Below, piece by piece: positions 1-12,105 of a DNA stretch of 64,000 nt (its first letter is position 1; each line of letters starts with the position of its first letter). Under the pieces are notes generated by a model. It saw only the letters and a list, made by a program, of their open reading frames with translations, ran no database searches and was not told the origin of the DNA. A program made the translations under genes and the position numbers. The DNA comes from Streptomyces sp. NBC_00377 (GTDB lineage Bacteria; Actinomycetota; Actinomycetes; Streptomycetales; Streptomycetaceae): NCBI RefSeq assembly GCF_036075115.1, contig NZ_CP107958.1, positions 6,944,001-7,008,000 of the forward strand, given 5' to 3'.

Positions 1-309
1 CTCGTGCTGCTCCCCGAGACGATCGCTGCGCTGCGCTCCGCCCGCCGCGACCGGGTGCAGACCAGCCTCAACCTCGCCCTAGGCTCCGCGATGGCCAGCA
101 TCGGTCTCACGGTCCCGGCGGTCGCCCTGGCCTCCGTCTGGCTCTCAGGGCCGCTCGTCCTCGGCCTCGGCCCCACCCATATGGTGCTGCTCGCGCTGAC
201 CGTCGTCGTCAGCTCGCTGACGGTGGTACCGGGACGGGCCACGCCGTTGCAGGGCGGCGTCCATCTCGTGCTGTTCGCGGCCTACCTGGAGTTGGCGATC
301 AATCCGTAG
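1..309 (+). CDS. chaA: Calcium/proton antiporter, C-terminal part (cut by window start)
   Basis: Only the last 102 residues are inside the window; the frame is open at base 1, so the gene starts upstream. The visible part has the hydrophilic stretch LLPETIAALRSARRDRVQ followed by LNLALGSAMASIGLTVPAV, the second alpha-repeat typical of CaCA exchangers of the ChaA type, and then two more hydrophobic segments up to the end. The family swaps cytoplasmic Ca2+ or Na+ for protons across the cell membrane. The stop codon overlaps by 11 bases the end of the convergent transporter gene. The family assignment is good; the transported ion is inferred. Confidence 0.8.
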   Translation, partial: LVLLPETIAALRSARRDRVQTSLNLALGSAMASIGLTVPAVALASVWLSGPLVLGLGPTHMVLLALTVVVSSLTVVPGRATPLQGGVHLVLFAAYLELAINP

Positions 310-1603
310 CCGGTCGCACGGCGGCCACCCGCACCGGCCGGGTCTCCGGCAACAGCGCGAAGCAGCCCAGGCTGAGCAGCGCGATCCCCGTCAGATAGGC
401 GCCCACACCCCACGGGACACGCCCCGAGTGCTCGGCGAGGGCGGTCGCCACGATCGGCGTGAGCGCGCCCCCGAGGACACCGCCCAGGTTGTAGCCGACC
501 GCCGCACCGGTGCAGCGCACGCGCGGCGCGTAGAGCTCCGGCAGATACGCCGAGATCACCGCGAACATCGTGACGAAGGCGAGCAGCGCCCCCAGGAAGC
601 CGAGGAACATCGGCAGCGGCTGGCCGGTCGAGAGCAGCGCGACCAGCGGGAACATCCACAGCGCCGCCGCCGCGCAGCCCACGAGGCACAACGGCCGGCG
701 GCCGAAGCGGTCGCCGAGCATCGCCATCACGGGCGTCAGCGCACCCTTCACCACCACGGCGGCCATGATGCAGACCAGCATGACCGTGCGGCTGACCCCC
801 AGCCGTTCCGTCGCGTACGCCAGGGACCAGGTCGTCACCGTGTAGAAGATCGCGTACCCGACGGCGAGCGCGCCGGCGGTCAGCAGGACGAGCCGCCAGT
901 GGTCGCGCACGACCTCGGCGAGCGGCATACGCGCGTGGTCGTCGATCTCCAGGAACCGGGGGCTCTCGGGCAGCGACGACCGGAGCCACAGTCCGAGCAC
1001 GGCCAGCGCCCCGGCCGCCCAGAAGGGCACCCGCCACCCCCACTGCGTGAACTGCGCCTCCGCCAGCGTCACCGAGAGGACCAGCACCACCCCGTTGGCG
1101 AGCACGAAGCCCACCGCGGGGCCGACCTGCGGAAAGCTCGACCACAGCCCACGCCGCTCGGCGGGCGCGTGTTCCGCGGTCAGCAGCACCGCACCGCCCC
1201 ACTCCCCGCCGAGGCCCAGCCCCTGGAGGAAACGCAGGACGAGCAGCAGCAGGGGAGCGGCCACCCCGATCGTGTCGTACGTCGGCACACAGCCCACCGC
1301 GACCGTCGAGGCACCGGTCAGCAGCAGCGAGACGACGAGGACCGGCCGCCGCCCGCGCCGGTCCCCGATGTGCCCGAACAGCACCGCTCCCAGCGGCCGC
1401 GCCACGAACCCCACGCCGAACGTCGCGAACGCGGCCAGCGTCCCGGCCGCCGGCGAGAACGTCGGGAAGAAGAGCGGCCCCAGGATCAGCGCGGCCGCGG
1501 TCCCGTAGGCGAAGAAGTCGTAGAACTCGATGGCCGTCCCGGCGAGCGAGGCGGCCGCGAGCCGTGGCATGGAGGGCGCCGTCACGGTGCGTACGTCGTG
1601 CAT
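299..1603 (-). CDS. MFS transporter, metabolite:H+ symporter (MHS) subfamily
   Basis: A 434-residue membrane protein with about 12 hydrophobic segments. The MHS signature GTAIEFYDFFAYGTAAAL lies in the first segment, the loop 2-3 motif GHIGDRRGRRPVLV follows, and a second copy, LGDRFGRRP, starts the second half. LRFLQGLGLGGEWGGAVLL is the usual fourth-helix motif. Relatives (ShiA, KgtP, ProP) import shikimate, dicarboxylates or osmolytes with protons; the substrate here cannot be told. The gene is downstream of the S66 peptidase gene on the same strand, with a 70-base gap. The start is an ATG at 1603; an overlapping longer frame is a shadow. Confidence 0.9.
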   Translation of the reverse strand: MHDVRTVTAPSMPRLAAASLAGTAIEFYDFFAYGTAAALILGPLFFPTFSPAAGTLAAFATFGVGFVARPLGAVLFGHIGDRRGRRPVLVVSLLLTGASTVAVGCVPTYDTIGVAAPLLLLVLRFLQGLGLGGEWGGAVLLTAEHAPAERRGLWSSFPQVGPAVGFVLANGVVLVLSVTLAEAQFTQWGWRVPFWAAGALAVLGLWLRSSLPESPRFLEIDDHARMPLAEVVRDHWRLVLLTAGALAVGYAIFYTVTTWSLAYATERLGVSRTVMLVCIMAAVVVKGALTPVMAMLGDRFGRRPLCLVGCAAAALWMFPLVALLSTGQPLPMFLGFLGALLAFVTMFAVISAYLPELYAPRVRCTGAAVGYNLGGVLGGALTPIVATALAEHSGRVPWGVGAYLTGIALLSLGCFALLPETRPVRVAAVRPATD

Positions 1604-1673
1604 GCCGCCTCAACTACCCACAGTGATCGCGGGTTACGGGGGCGCACGGGGGTGCGGCCCGCCGCGAGGGGGC

Positions 1674-2720
1674 TCAGTAGGTCACGATGATGCGCCGTGC
1701 GGGACCGTCGACGCGGACCGTGCCGTCGTAGGGGATGACGAACTGCGGGTCGGTGTGGCCGAAGTCCACGTCGAAGACGGCCAGGGTGTCGGGCGCGTAC
1801 GCCCGCAGCGCGAGCTCCACAGCCGCGCGCTGTCCGGCGGCGTAACGAGCGGCCTCCTCCGCGCTGTTGGGGTGCTCGAAGGACCAGCTCTTGGCGCGGC
1901 CCATCAGCAGCGCGGGGAAGTGCCGCAGCAGTCCGCGCTCACCCATGCTGCGCAGGACACGGGAGACCTCCGCGGCGCTCGGCAACTCCTCCGAGGTCTC
2001 CAGGATCAGCACCCCGCCGTCGTACACCGACAGGTCGCGTGAGATCTCACGGTCGGCCATCAGCAGCATGGAGAGGGTCTCCAGGTTGCCGCCCCAACTG
2101 CGGCCCTCCACCACACGGTCGGCGTTGACCCAGCCCCAGCCGGCGCCGGGCCGGTCGGCCGGCTCCGCCTCGAAGGTCGCAGGGTCGGCCCAGTCCCTGT
2201 CGACGTCGTTCCAGCGCTCGGCGGGCCGCAGCTCATAGGGGCCCGAGGTGAACAACGCGGCGCGCTGCGAGTCGGCGGTCCACGGGTGCATGGCTCCCGG
2301 ACGCCCGAGCTCGCACATGACGCTCGCGCCGTGGTAGCCGACGATGCCGGTGTTGTGCAGGTACGCCAACAGGTTGGTGTTGTCGCTCCACCCGAAGAAC
2401 GGCTTCGGGTGGGCGCGCAGCAACTCCCGGTCGAGCAGGGGCAGGACGGTGATCTGGTCATCGCCCCCGATCGACGCGACGACCGCCTTCACCTCCGGGT
2501 CGGCGAACGCGGCGTGGAGGTCGTCGGCGCGTTCCTGCGGCGTCGCCCCCATCCTGCGGGTCGTCGGGTACTCGACGGGCTCGAGGCCGAACACCTCGCG
2601 CAGCCGCGCCAGGCCCAGTTCGTACGGCCGGGGGAAGAGTCCCGGCAGGCCCGAGGAGGGCGAGACGACGGCTATGCGGTCGCCGGGCGAAGGCTTGGGA
2701 GGATAGGAGGGAGCGAACAT
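1674..2720 (-). CDS. S66 family peptidase (LD-carboxypeptidase/MccF type)
   Basis: A 348-residue protein of the S66 serine peptidase family, which includes muropeptide LD-carboxypeptidase LdcA and the microcin-immunity protein MccF. N-terminal GDRIAVVSPSSG and FFGWSDNTN, with the nucleophile serine at about residue 112, fit the family, and GGNLETL and FGHTDPQFVIP supply the likely Glu and His of the triad. The ATG at 2720 is chosen because the homology begins there and GGAGGG stands just upstream; a longer frame back to 2801 would add a tail without homology. LdcA-like proteins act on cell wall peptides in the cytoplasm; MccF-like proteins cleave peptide-nucleotide toxins. Which applies here is open. 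Confidence 0.88.
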   Translation of the reverse strand: MFAPSYPPKPSPGDRIAVVSPSSGLPGLFPRPYELGLARLREVFGLEPVEYPTTRRMGATPQERADDLHAAFADPEVKAVVASIGGDDQITVLPLLDRELLRAHPKPFFGWSDNTNLLAYLHNTGIVGYHGASVMCELGRPGAMHPWTADSQRAALFTSGPYELRPAERWNDVDRDWADPATFEAEPADRPGAGWGWVNADRVVEGRSWGGNLETLSMLLMADREISRDLSVYDGGVLILETSEELPSAAEVSRVLRSMGERGLLRHFPALLMGRAKSWSFEHPNSAEEAARYAAGQRAAVELALRAYAPDTLAVFDVDFGHTDPQFVIPYDGTVRVDGPARRIIVTY

Positions 2721-2818
2721 GCCGAGAGGGTACGGCCCGCTTCCCCGCGGTTTCACCGTGATAGACCGGTGCGACGCGGCGGTTCCCGACGGACCGCTCA
2801 CGACGGACCGGAGGAACC

Positions 2819-3292
2819 GTGCCCCGCAGCCTGGCCAACGCCCCGATCATGATCCTCAACGGCCCCAACCTGAACCTGCTGGGGCAGCGCCAGCCGGAGA
2901 TCTACGGTTCGGACACGCTCGCCGACGTCGAGACGCTCTGCGTCAAGGCGGCTGCTGCGCACGGCGGCACCGTGGACTTCCGGCAGTCCAACCACGAAGG
3001 GCAGCTGGTCGACTGGATCCACGAGGCGCGGCTGAACCACTGCGGCATCGTGATCAACCCGGGGGCCTACTCGCACACATCGGTGGCGATCCTGGACGCC
3101 CTCAACACCTGTGACGGTCTGGCGGTCCTGGAGGTCCACATCTCCAACATCCACCAGCGGGAGTCCTTCCGGCACCACTCGTACGTCTCGCTGCGCGCCG
3201 ACGGGGTCATCGCGGGCTGCGGGGTGCAGGGATACGTGTTCGGCGTGGAGCGCGTCGCGGCGCTGGCGGGCGCGGGCAAGGCCGACGCGTAA
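2819..3292 (+). CDS. aroQ: 3-dehydroquinate dehydratase, type II
   Basis: A 157-residue type II dehydroquinase, the third step of the shikimate pathway (3-dehydroquinate to 3-dehydroshikimate). The N-terminal LNGPNLNLLGQRQPEIYG carries the catalytic arginine/tyrosine region, NPGAYSHTSVAI the substrate loop and EVHISNIHQRESFRHHS the catalytic histidine. The length matches the dodecameric bacterial enzymes. The start is GTG at 2819, preceded by the purine-rich GGAGGAACC. It is divergent from the S66 peptidase gene, about 98 bases apart, so the two share a promoter region. It stands alone, apart from other aro genes. Confidence 0.96.
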   Translation: MPRSLANAPIMILNGPNLNLLGQRQPEIYGSDTLADVETLCVKAAAAHGGTVDFRQSNHEGQLVDWIHEARLNHCGIVINPGAYSHTSVAILDALNTCDGLAVLEVHISNIHQRESFRHHSYVSLRADGVIAGCGVQGYVFGVERVAALAGAGKADA

Positions 3293-3330
3293 GCATCGTT
3301 CTCAAGGCGCGCACCCCTTACCGCGTGCCC

Positions 3331-4113
3331 TCAGAGGCGACCCGCGTCCACGATGCGCCGCAGGAAGCGCCGCGTGCGTTCCTGCTGCGGGTCGCCGAAG
3401 ATCCGCCCGGCTGTGCCCCGCTCCAGCACGACGCCTCCGTCCAGAAAACAGACCTGGTCGGCGACCTCGCGCGCGAACCCCATCTCATGGGTGGCGAGCA
3501 CCATGGTCATGCCGTCGGCCTTCAGATCGCGGACCACGTTCAGGACCTCGCCCACCAGCTCCGGGTCGAGGGCCGCGGTGATCTCGTCGAGCAGCAGCAG
3601 CCGGGGACGCACGGCCAGGGCACGGACGATCGCCACACGCTGCTGCTGACCGCCGCTGAGCCGGTCGGGGTACTCGCCCGCCTTGCCGGCCAGCCCGAGC
3701 CGCTCCAGGAGCGCCCTGGCGTCTTCCTCGGCCTGTGCGCGGGCGACGCCGTGCACGCGGCGCGGGGCGAGCGTGATGTTCTCCAGCACCGTCATGTGCG
3801 GGAACAGGTTGTACGCCTGGAAGACCACGCCGATACGGCGCCGTACCGCGTCCTGGTCGGCGCGCGGGTCGGTGATTTCCTCACCGTCCAGCCAGATCGC
3901 GCCGTCGTCGATGTCCTCGAGCAGGTTGGCGCAGCGCAGCAGCGTGGACTTGCCGGAACCGGAGGCGCCGATCAGGGCCGTCACCGTGTGCGGGGCGACC
4001 TCCAGGTCGACGTCCCGCAGGACGACGGAGCCGCCGAAGGTCTTGCGGACGGACTCCATCCGCAGCACCGGAGCGGGCAGTGCCGCGGCCCCCTGCACTC
4101 CGGAGTCGCTCAT
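3331..4113 (-). CDS. Polar amino acid ABC transporter, ATP-binding protein
   Basis: A 260-residue ATPase of the GlnQ/HisP type. Walker A GASGSGKST is at residues 49-57, the Q-loop is in VFQAYNLFPHMTVLENI, the signature is LSGGQQQR, Walker B is LLLLDEITAALDPE and the H-loop is VLATHEMGF. It powers uptake through the permease encoded just upstream, with which it overlaps by ATGA. It is the last gene of a three-gene leftward operon in the order binding lipoprotein, permease, ATPase. The substrate is probably a polar or charged amino acid. Confidence 0.95.
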   Translation of the reverse strand: MSDSGVQGAAALPAPVLRMESVRKTFGGSVVLRDVDLEVAPHTVTALIGASGSGKSTLLRCANLLEDIDDGAIWLDGEEITDPRADQDAVRRRIGVVFQAYNLFPHMTVLENITLAPRRVHGVARAQAEEDARALLERLGLAGKAGEYPDRLSGGQQQRVAIVRALAVRPRLLLLDEITAALDPELVGEVLNVVRDLKADGMTMVLATHEMGFAREVADQVCFLDGGVVLERGTAGRIFGDPQQERTRRFLRRIVDAGRL

Positions 4114-5042
4114 GTCGTTCCTCCCTGGGCCCGCTGACGGTCCATCCGGGCCGTCACCCAGTCGGTGAGGCGGGTCATCGGGATGGTCAGGGCCACGAAG
4201 ACCAGTCCCGCGACGATGTACGGCGTGTAGTTCAGGCTGCGCCCCACGATGATGTCCGCGGCGCGCACGGCGTCGATCGCGCCGCCGATGGAGACGAGAC
4301 CGGTGTCCTTCTGCAGGGACACCAGGTCGTTCAGCAGCGGCGGCACCTGGCGGCGCACGGCCTGGGGGAGCACCACGAAGCGCAGCGCCTGCCGGTTGGT
4401 CAGACCCAGCGAGCGGGCCGCGGCGCGCTGGGAGGGGTGCACGGACTCGATGCCGGCGCGGAACACCTCGGCGACGTACGCCGAGTACGTCAGCGTCAGC
4501 GCCGTACCGCCCAGCAGCACCGGATCGACGGTGACGCCCTGGAGCCGCAGCGCCGGGACGCCGAGCACCACGATCATCAGGTTGATGATCAGCGGGAGAC
4601 CGCGGAAGAAGTCCGTGTACGCCGCCGCCAGCACGCGCAGCGGGAAGAACACGGGCCCGCGCAGCGTGCGGGCCACGGCGATGAGCATGCCGAGGACGAG
4701 CACGGCGGCGCCGCAGACCAGCAGCAGCCTGACGTTCAGCCAGAGCCCTTCGAGGACCTTGGGGAGCGCCTCGCGCGCGTACTGCCCGTCGAAGAAGGTC
4801 TCCTTGGTGCGCGACCAGCCCGGCGCGCTGACGACGACCAGGTAGAGGACGGCGGCCGTGACCAGGGTCGACAGTGCGGCGATCGCCGTGGCGCGGCGGG
4901 CACGCGCGCGTTTGTGGCGCTCGCGCTCCAGCCGCCTCGGCGAGGGGACGTAGCCGTCACCGGGGGCGTCCCGGTCGCCCCCGGGGATGTCGCCCTCACC
5001 GTCCGCACCTTCCCGGCCGGACTCGTCCTTCGTGACCGTCAC
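4110..5042 (-). CDS. Polar amino acid ABC transporter, permease
   Basis: About 310 residues, inner-membrane permease of the His/Glu/Gln/Arg family. A charged cytoplasmic N-terminus of about 60 residues leads to hydrophobic segments and the ATPase-contact EAA loop (EVFRAGIESVHPSQRAAARSLG). The GTG at 5042 is preferred because it overlaps the stop of the upstream binding protein gene as GTGA, the mode used again at its 3' end; the frame stays open to 5078. One permease gene for the whole importer suggests a homodimer. Confidence 0.9.
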   Translation of the reverse strand: MTVTKDESGREGADGEGDIPGGDRDAPGDGYVPSPRRLERERHKRARARRATAIAALSTLVTAAVLYLVVVSAPGWSRTKETFFDGQYAREALPKVLEGLWLNVRLLLVCGAAVLVLGMLIAVARTLRGPVFFPLRVLAAAYTDFFRGLPLIINLMIVVLGVPALRLQGVTVDPVLLGGTALTLTYSAYVAEVFRAGIESVHPSQRAAARSLGLTNRQALRFVVLPQAVRRQVPPLLNDLVSLQKDTGLVSIGGAIDAVRAADIIVGRSLNYTPYIVAGLVFVALTIPMTRLTDWVTARMDRQRAQGGTT

Positions 5043-5923
5043 TTGAGCACCGGGGCGTCGACGGCGTCGGAGAGCCACTGCTGCTCGATCTTCGCCAGGG
5101 CGCCGTTCCCGCGCAGCGCGTCCACGGCCGCGGTCACGCAGGAGGTGAGCGCGCTGCCCTTGTCGAGCACGAGCCCGAACTGCTCCGGCGTGCCGCCCCG
5201 GTTCTCGAACTGGCCGACGATCTCGGCGTCCGTGACCTCGGCGGCCGTGATGTAGAAGGCGGTCGGCAGGTCGGTGACGACGGCGTCGACCTGGCCGTTC
5301 TTCAGCGCGGACTTGGCCTGGTCGTTCTTGGCGTAGACAGCCGCTTCCCCGGTCGGCTTCACCACGTCGTTGATGTAGTTCAGGCTGGTCGTGCCGACCT
5401 GGGCGCCCAGTTTGAGGCCCTTGAGGTCCGCGATGCTCGTCGCCTTGGCGGCCTTGGTGCCCTTCAGCGCGATGACGGCCTGGCGCACGTCGTAGTAGCC
5501 GGACGAGAAGTCCACGGCCTTCTTGCGCTCGTCACTGATCGACACCTGGTTGATGTCGAAGTCGAAGGTCTTCTCGCCCGGCGCGAAGGCCTTGTTGAAC
5601 GGCACGCTCTGCCAGACGACGGCGCTCCTGTCGTAACCGAGCTGCTGCGCCACGGCGTACGCCACCGCGGACTCGAACCCCTTCCCGTTGGACGGCTTGT
5701 CGTCCTCGAACCACGGCTCGTACGCGGGCTCGTCGGTCGCGATCGTCAGCTTGCCGGAGGTCTCGGTGGCCAGCTTGCCCTTGGCGCAGGTGTCCGCGCT
5801 CGAACCGGAAGGCGCGGAAGCCGCCTTCTCCTCCGGCTGCGGGGCGCAGCCGACGGCGGTCGCGAGGAGGGCTACGGTGGCGCCGGCCACGGCGCGGCGC
5901 AGAACACGGGGGGCGATGTGCAT
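5039..5923 (-). CDS. Amino acid ABC transporter, substrate-binding lipoprotein
   Basis: A 294-residue extracellular solute-binding protein, family 3. The N-terminus has a signal peptide with the lipobox TAVGC near residue 26, so the mature protein is anchored to the outer face of the membrane. Features such as LTIATDEPAYEPWFEDD, GFESAVAYAVAQQLGY and FDFDINQVSISDERKKAVDFSSGYY are usual for binders of polar amino acids. The ATG at 5923 begins the signal peptide; an open frame reaches back to 6091 but adds a segment unlike any signal. It is the first gene of the importer operon. Confidence 0.93.
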   Translation of the reverse strand: MHIAPRVLRRAVAGATVALLATAVGCAPQPEEKAASAPSGSSADTCAKGKLATETSGKLTIATDEPAYEPWFEDDKPSNGKGFESAVAYAVAQQLGYDRSAVVWQSVPFNKAFAPGEKTFDFDINQVSISDERKKAVDFSSGYYDVRQAVIALKGTKAAKATSIADLKGLKLGAQVGTTSLNYINDVVKPTGEAAVYAKNDQAKSALKNGQVDAVVTDLPTAFYITAAEVTDAEIVGQFENRGGTPEQFGLVLDKGSALTSCVTAAVDALRGNGALAKIEQQWLSDAVDAPVLK

Positions 5924-6240
5924 GGCGGGAGAGTGGCAGCGAAACCCCTGTTTGTCGAGGTCACCCCAGCGATTGTCCGCATGGTGGGAACGGGTGTTGC
6001 GTTCTCGTGAACAGGCTCGACGCCTCCCCTGGGCCGCCGGTCGAGGGCGGGGATCGTGGACCGGCGGCCCGATCCGCGCCGGAGCCGTCATCCCGCGCGG
6101 AACTGCTGACCAGTTGACCGCGCAACCACACGTGCGGAAAGCGCGTGCGCCGGGTCGACGCGTGCACGCGATTCACACGGGGCGCGCGTTCGGTGGCGCG
6201 CGCCCCGGGAGCGGAACCTCAGGGGAAACCTACGGCCGGT
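5924..6240. other. 317-base intergenic region
   Basis: This stretch lies between the metallo-hydrolase gene and the importer operon, both leftward. It holds the likely terminator of the former at 6179-6206 and must hold the promoter of the latter; no convincing -35/-10 pair was found. No coding potential was recognised. Confidence 0.5.
6179..6206 (-). terminator. Hairpin terminator after the metallo-hydrolase gene
   Basis: A perfect 10-base inverted repeat (GGGGCGCGCG and CGCGCGCCCC) with an 8-base loop lies 35 bases beyond the stop codon of the leftward gene. There is no T tract, as is common in Streptomyces. Confidence 0.55.
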
Positions 6241-6897
6241 TCACCACCCGCGCGCGTGCCACTCCGGAAGGTGCGGCCGCTCCGCGCCCAGCGTGGTGTC
6301 GTTGCCGTGGCCCGGATAGACCCAGGTCTCGTCCGGCAGCACATCGAAGATCTTCGTCTCGACGTCGTGGATGAGGTCGGCGAACGCCGCCGGGTCCTTG
6401 CGGGTGTTACCCACTCCGCCCGGGAAGAGGCAGTCGCCGGTGAACACGTGGGGGTGGCCGTGCGGGTCGTCGTAGACCAGGGCGATCGAACCGGGCGTGT
6501 GACCGACCAGGTGGCGCGCCGTGAGCTCCACGTGGCCCACCCGGATGACGTCGCCGTCGTCGACCAGGACGTCGGTCGGCACGGGGATGCCCTCGGCGTC
6601 CTCCCGGCCGGCGTGGGTACGCGCGCCTGTGGCCGCCACGACCTCGGCCAGCGCCTGCCAGTGGTCGCCGTGCTGATGGGTGGTGACGACGGACGCGATG
6701 CCGTCGTCGCCGATCGTGCCGAGCAGGGCCCGCGCGTCGTTCGCCGCGTCGATCAGCAACTGCTCGTCCGTGGCCCGGCAGCGCAGCAGATAGGCGTTGT
6801 TGTTCATCGGGCCGACCGCGATCTTGGTGATCATCAGGTCCTTGAGCTCGTGCACGTCCGCCGGGCCGCCGACCGTCACCTCTCCGCTGTACGTCAT
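6241..6897 (-). CDS. Metallo-beta-lactamase-fold hydrolase (glyoxalase II-like)
   Basis: A 218-residue MBL-fold enzyme with the metal motif THQHGDH (H74, H76, D78, H79), a further histidine in RHLVGHTPGSIAL, an aspartate in FTGDCLFPGGVG and a late histidine in YPGHGNDT. This set fits a dinuclear glyoxalase II-like thioesterase or persulfide dioxygenase-like protein. In mycothiol-using bacteria such proteins may act on mycothiol thioesters, and the next gene upstream encodes a mycothiol-type enzyme. A TAGGCT -10-like hexamer ends 6 bases before the ATG, so the message may be leaderless. Confidence 0.85.
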   Translation of the reverse strand: MTYSGEVTVGGPADVHELKDLMITKIAVGPMNNNAYLLRCRATDEQLLIDAANDARALLGTIGDDGIASVVTTHQHGDHWQALAEVVAATGARTHAGREDAEGIPVPTDVLVDDGDVIRVGHVELTARHLVGHTPGSIALVYDDPHGHPHVFTGDCLFPGGVGNTRKDPAAFADLIHDVETKIFDVLPDETWVYPGHGNDTTLGAERPHLPEWHARGW

Positions 6898-6906
6898 GGC
6901 GGCAGC

Positions 6907-7593
6907 CTATAGCGGCGGAAGGGCGGGCAGCGGTCCGCCGTCGGCCGTCAGGGCCGAGCCGTCGCGGCGCCCCGCGAGCCAGCCCAGCAGGTCCGCCGGC
7001 GGGCCGGTGACGCTCACCTCGCATCCGTCGGCCTCGCGGCCCGTCCGCCACACGCGTGTGCCGTCCGTCAGCCGGGTCGGCGGCACGTCGGGGTGCCCGG
7101 TGAACCGCTCCGCGAGGAACTCGGTCTCCCGTGCGGTGAACTCCTGCGGGAGGTCCTCCAGCTCGTAGCCGATGCCGAGGTCCACCGCGTGCAGCTCCAC
7201 CTCCACCCATCTGCGGAAGGGCACGCGGGCCGCCGAGTCGACGACGCCGTTGCGCAGCTCGACCGTGCGGGACCAGTCGGCGGGCGCGGCGCCTGTCGCC
7301 TGGAAGCGGGCCGCGCTCTCCCGTACGTCCGTGAGCTGGACGTCCAGCGGGCGGCGGGCGTCCCGTTCGATGTCGGCGTCACGGGTGTGCGCGTCGGCGT
7401 ACATGGGCCGGCCCTCGAGGACGTTCACCAGGGCGTCCGCGTTGCGGGCGAGGTGAGCGAGGACATGTGCGCGGCTCCAGCCGGGCAGACGTGACGGCGC
7501 GGCCGCGGACGCGTTGTCCAGCTTGGCGACTGCGGTGAGGAGCCGCTCGGTCGCGTCACGTACAGACTCCAGGTCACGAGCGTGATCAATCAT
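6907..7593 (-). CDS. Maleylpyruvate isomerase family (mycothiol-dependent/DinB-like) protein
   Basis: A 228-residue protein of the MDMPI_N/DinB-like four-helix superfamily. The N-terminal helix and LPGWSRAHVLAHLARNADAL (about residues 36-55) carry a metal-binding histidine; the C-terminal part ends in TGPPADLLGWLAGR, typical of the SCP2-like C-terminal domain of these proteins. The family transfers or isomerises substrates with mycothiol. The ATG at 7593 is supported by the homology and by a -10 hexamer 7 bases upstream. It is divergent from uvrA. Confidence 0.85.
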   Translation of the reverse strand: MIDHARDLESVRDATERLLTAVAKLDNASAAAPSRLPGWSRAHVLAHLARNADALVNVLEGRPMYADAHTRDADIERDARRPLDVQLTDVRESAARFQATGAAPADWSRTVELRNGVVDSAARVPFRRWVEVELHAVDLGIGYELEDLPQEFTARETEFLAERFTGHPDVPPTRLTDGTRVWRTGREADGCEVSVTGPPADLLGWLAGRRDGSALTADGGPLPALPPL

Positions 7594-7600
7594 GGTGCTG

Positions 7601-7629
7601 ACCCTAGCTCCGCCACCCCTTCGGGTGAA
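7601..7629 (-). promoter_or_regulatory. Promoter of the mycothiol-type gene, leaderless layout
   Basis: On the minus strand, TTCACC (7624-7629), a 17-base spacer and TAGGGT (7601-7606) resemble the main vegetative sigma consensus. The -10 ends 7 bases before the ATG, which would put transcription start at or next to the start codon. No ribosome binding site is present in the gap. Confidence 0.55.
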
Positions 7630-7816
7630 GGTGGCCGACCGAGCCCGCAAATCGAATGCGCGTGCTATATGGTCGATGGTGGCGTCGGGCATGCTGGAAG
7701 GCCGGGGATTGTTGTCATCCGGTGAATCCCGACCGGCGTTGTCAGTGGCTCCCCCTAGTCTGAGAAAGACGGGGGCCCCGCCCCTGTCACTTCTCTCAAG
7801 AAAGGTGCGGACCGGC

Positions 7817-10882
<3,066 letters not shown>

Positions 10883-10976
10883 GAGACACGGCTCCCAGGA
10901 CCTGGAGAGCCCACGGGTCACGAGGCCCGAAGCGGACACCGGCCACCCGGCCGGGTGATCCGCGCGGAGTGGTGCG

Positions 10977-11006
10977 GCGCCCCGCGGGAAACTTCCCGCG
11001 GGGCGC
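10977..11006. terminator. Bidirectional terminator between uvrA and the PfkB kinase gene
   Basis: A 30-base perfect palindrome (arms GCGCCCCGCGGG and CCCGCGGGGCGC around AAACTT) lies between convergent genes and can stop transcription from both sides. Confidence 0.85.
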
Positions 11007-11026
11007 AATCCGTCGTCGCACGCGTC

Positions 11027-11965
11027 CTAGTCGGGAATCGACGGAGACAGGATCGGGAACCCGCCCAGTTCGGCGGCGTACGGGGGTTCCGCGCCGGCCC
11101 GTGAGCAGGTGACCGCCGCCGCGCGGGCGGCGAACCGCAGCAGCCGCTCCCAGTCCTCGGCGCCCAGATCCGCGAGTCCCGCCGGGGACAGGGCGCCCTG
11201 GACCCGCAGGCCGTGCAGCAGAGCCGCGTTCACCGTGTCCCCGGCACCGATGGTGTCCACCACGTCCACCGGTTCGCCCGGCACCGCGTACACGGATCCG
11301 TCCCGGGTGAAGGCGGTCAGCCCGTCGCCGCCCTGGGTGATCACGACGGCCGACGGACCGGCGGACAGCCACTCGCTCGGCGTGCCGCCCAGCCACGAGG
11401 CGTCCTCCTCGGACAGCTTGAGCAGGGACACCGAGGGCAGCCAGCTCCTGAAACGGGCCCGGTAGGCGTCCGCGTCGGGGATCAGCCCGGCCCGGATGTT
11501 CGGGTCGAGCGCCGTGAACAGCCCTCGCGCGGCGGCGGCCCGCATCAGCTCCTCGTACGCGCTCGCCCCCGGTTCCAGGACGAGCGAGCAGGTGCCGAAG
11601 GACACCGCGCGCGTGCCCGTGGGCAGGGTGGCCGGGGCCGTGAACAGCCGGTCGGCGGTGCCGTCGACGTAGAAGGAGTAGGCGGCCGAGCCGGCCGCGT
11701 CGAGGGTGGCCACCGCGAGGGTGGTCGGCTCAGGACCGCGCTGCACCGCGGACACGTCCACGCCCGAGCCCCGCAGCCCGGCGAGCAGCGCCTCACCGAA
11801 GGCGTCCCGTGAGGTGCGGGAGCAGAAGGCCGTGGGAGAGCCAAGGCGGCCGAGGGCGACGGCCGTGTTGTAGGGGCCGCCGCCCGGTGCCGGCTGAAGT
11901 GCCGCGAGGGCGCCCGCGCCCTGCGGTACCAGGTCGATCAGGGCCTCACCGGCGACGACGATCAC
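11027..11965 (-). CDS. PfkB family carbohydrate kinase (fructokinase-like)
   Basis: A 312-residue ribokinase/PfkB sugar kinase. The N-terminal VVAGEALIDLVPQ and GGGPYNTAVALGRLG form the sugar site; near the C-terminus DTIGAGDTVNAALLHGL has the catalytic Asp and the anion hole typical of the family, most like bacterial fructokinases. It phosphorylates a sugar, probably fructose, in the cytoplasm. The GTG at 11965 has GAGAGGAAC upstream; the open frame reaches back over 700 bases without homology. A regulator gene lies upstream on the same strand. Confidence 0.9.
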   Translation of the reverse strand: MIVVAGEALIDLVPQGAGALAALQPAPGGGPYNTAVALGRLGSPTAFCSRTSRDAFGEALLAGLRGSGVDVSAVQRGPEPTTLAVATLDAAGSAAYSFYVDGTADRLFTAPATLPTGTRAVSFGTCSLVLEPGASAYEELMRAAAARGLFTALDPNIRAGLIPDADAYRARFRSWLPSVSLLKLSEEDASWLGGTPSEWLSAGPSAVVITQGGDGLTAFTRDGSVYAVPGEPVDVVDTIGAGDTVNAALLHGLRVQGALSPAGLADLGAEDWERLLRFAARAAAVTCSRAGAEPPYAAELGGFPILSPSIPD

Positions 11966-12105
11966 GGGGGTCGTTCCTCTCTGTGGCTGTCGGGGACTGC
12001 TCGGGCCATTGTCCGCGGGGCAGCCGCACGACGTGCGGGGAACAGCGGAGCCCGCCACCCCGGGCGGGCGCCACGGCGTTCGAGGAGTACCCGACCGACC
12101 GGCGG

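Noticed and set aside
7640..7700. A possible LexA site upstream of uvrA around TCGAATGCGCGTGC.
   Set aside because: It does not form the inverted CGAAC-N4-GTTCG pattern; the right half is absent.
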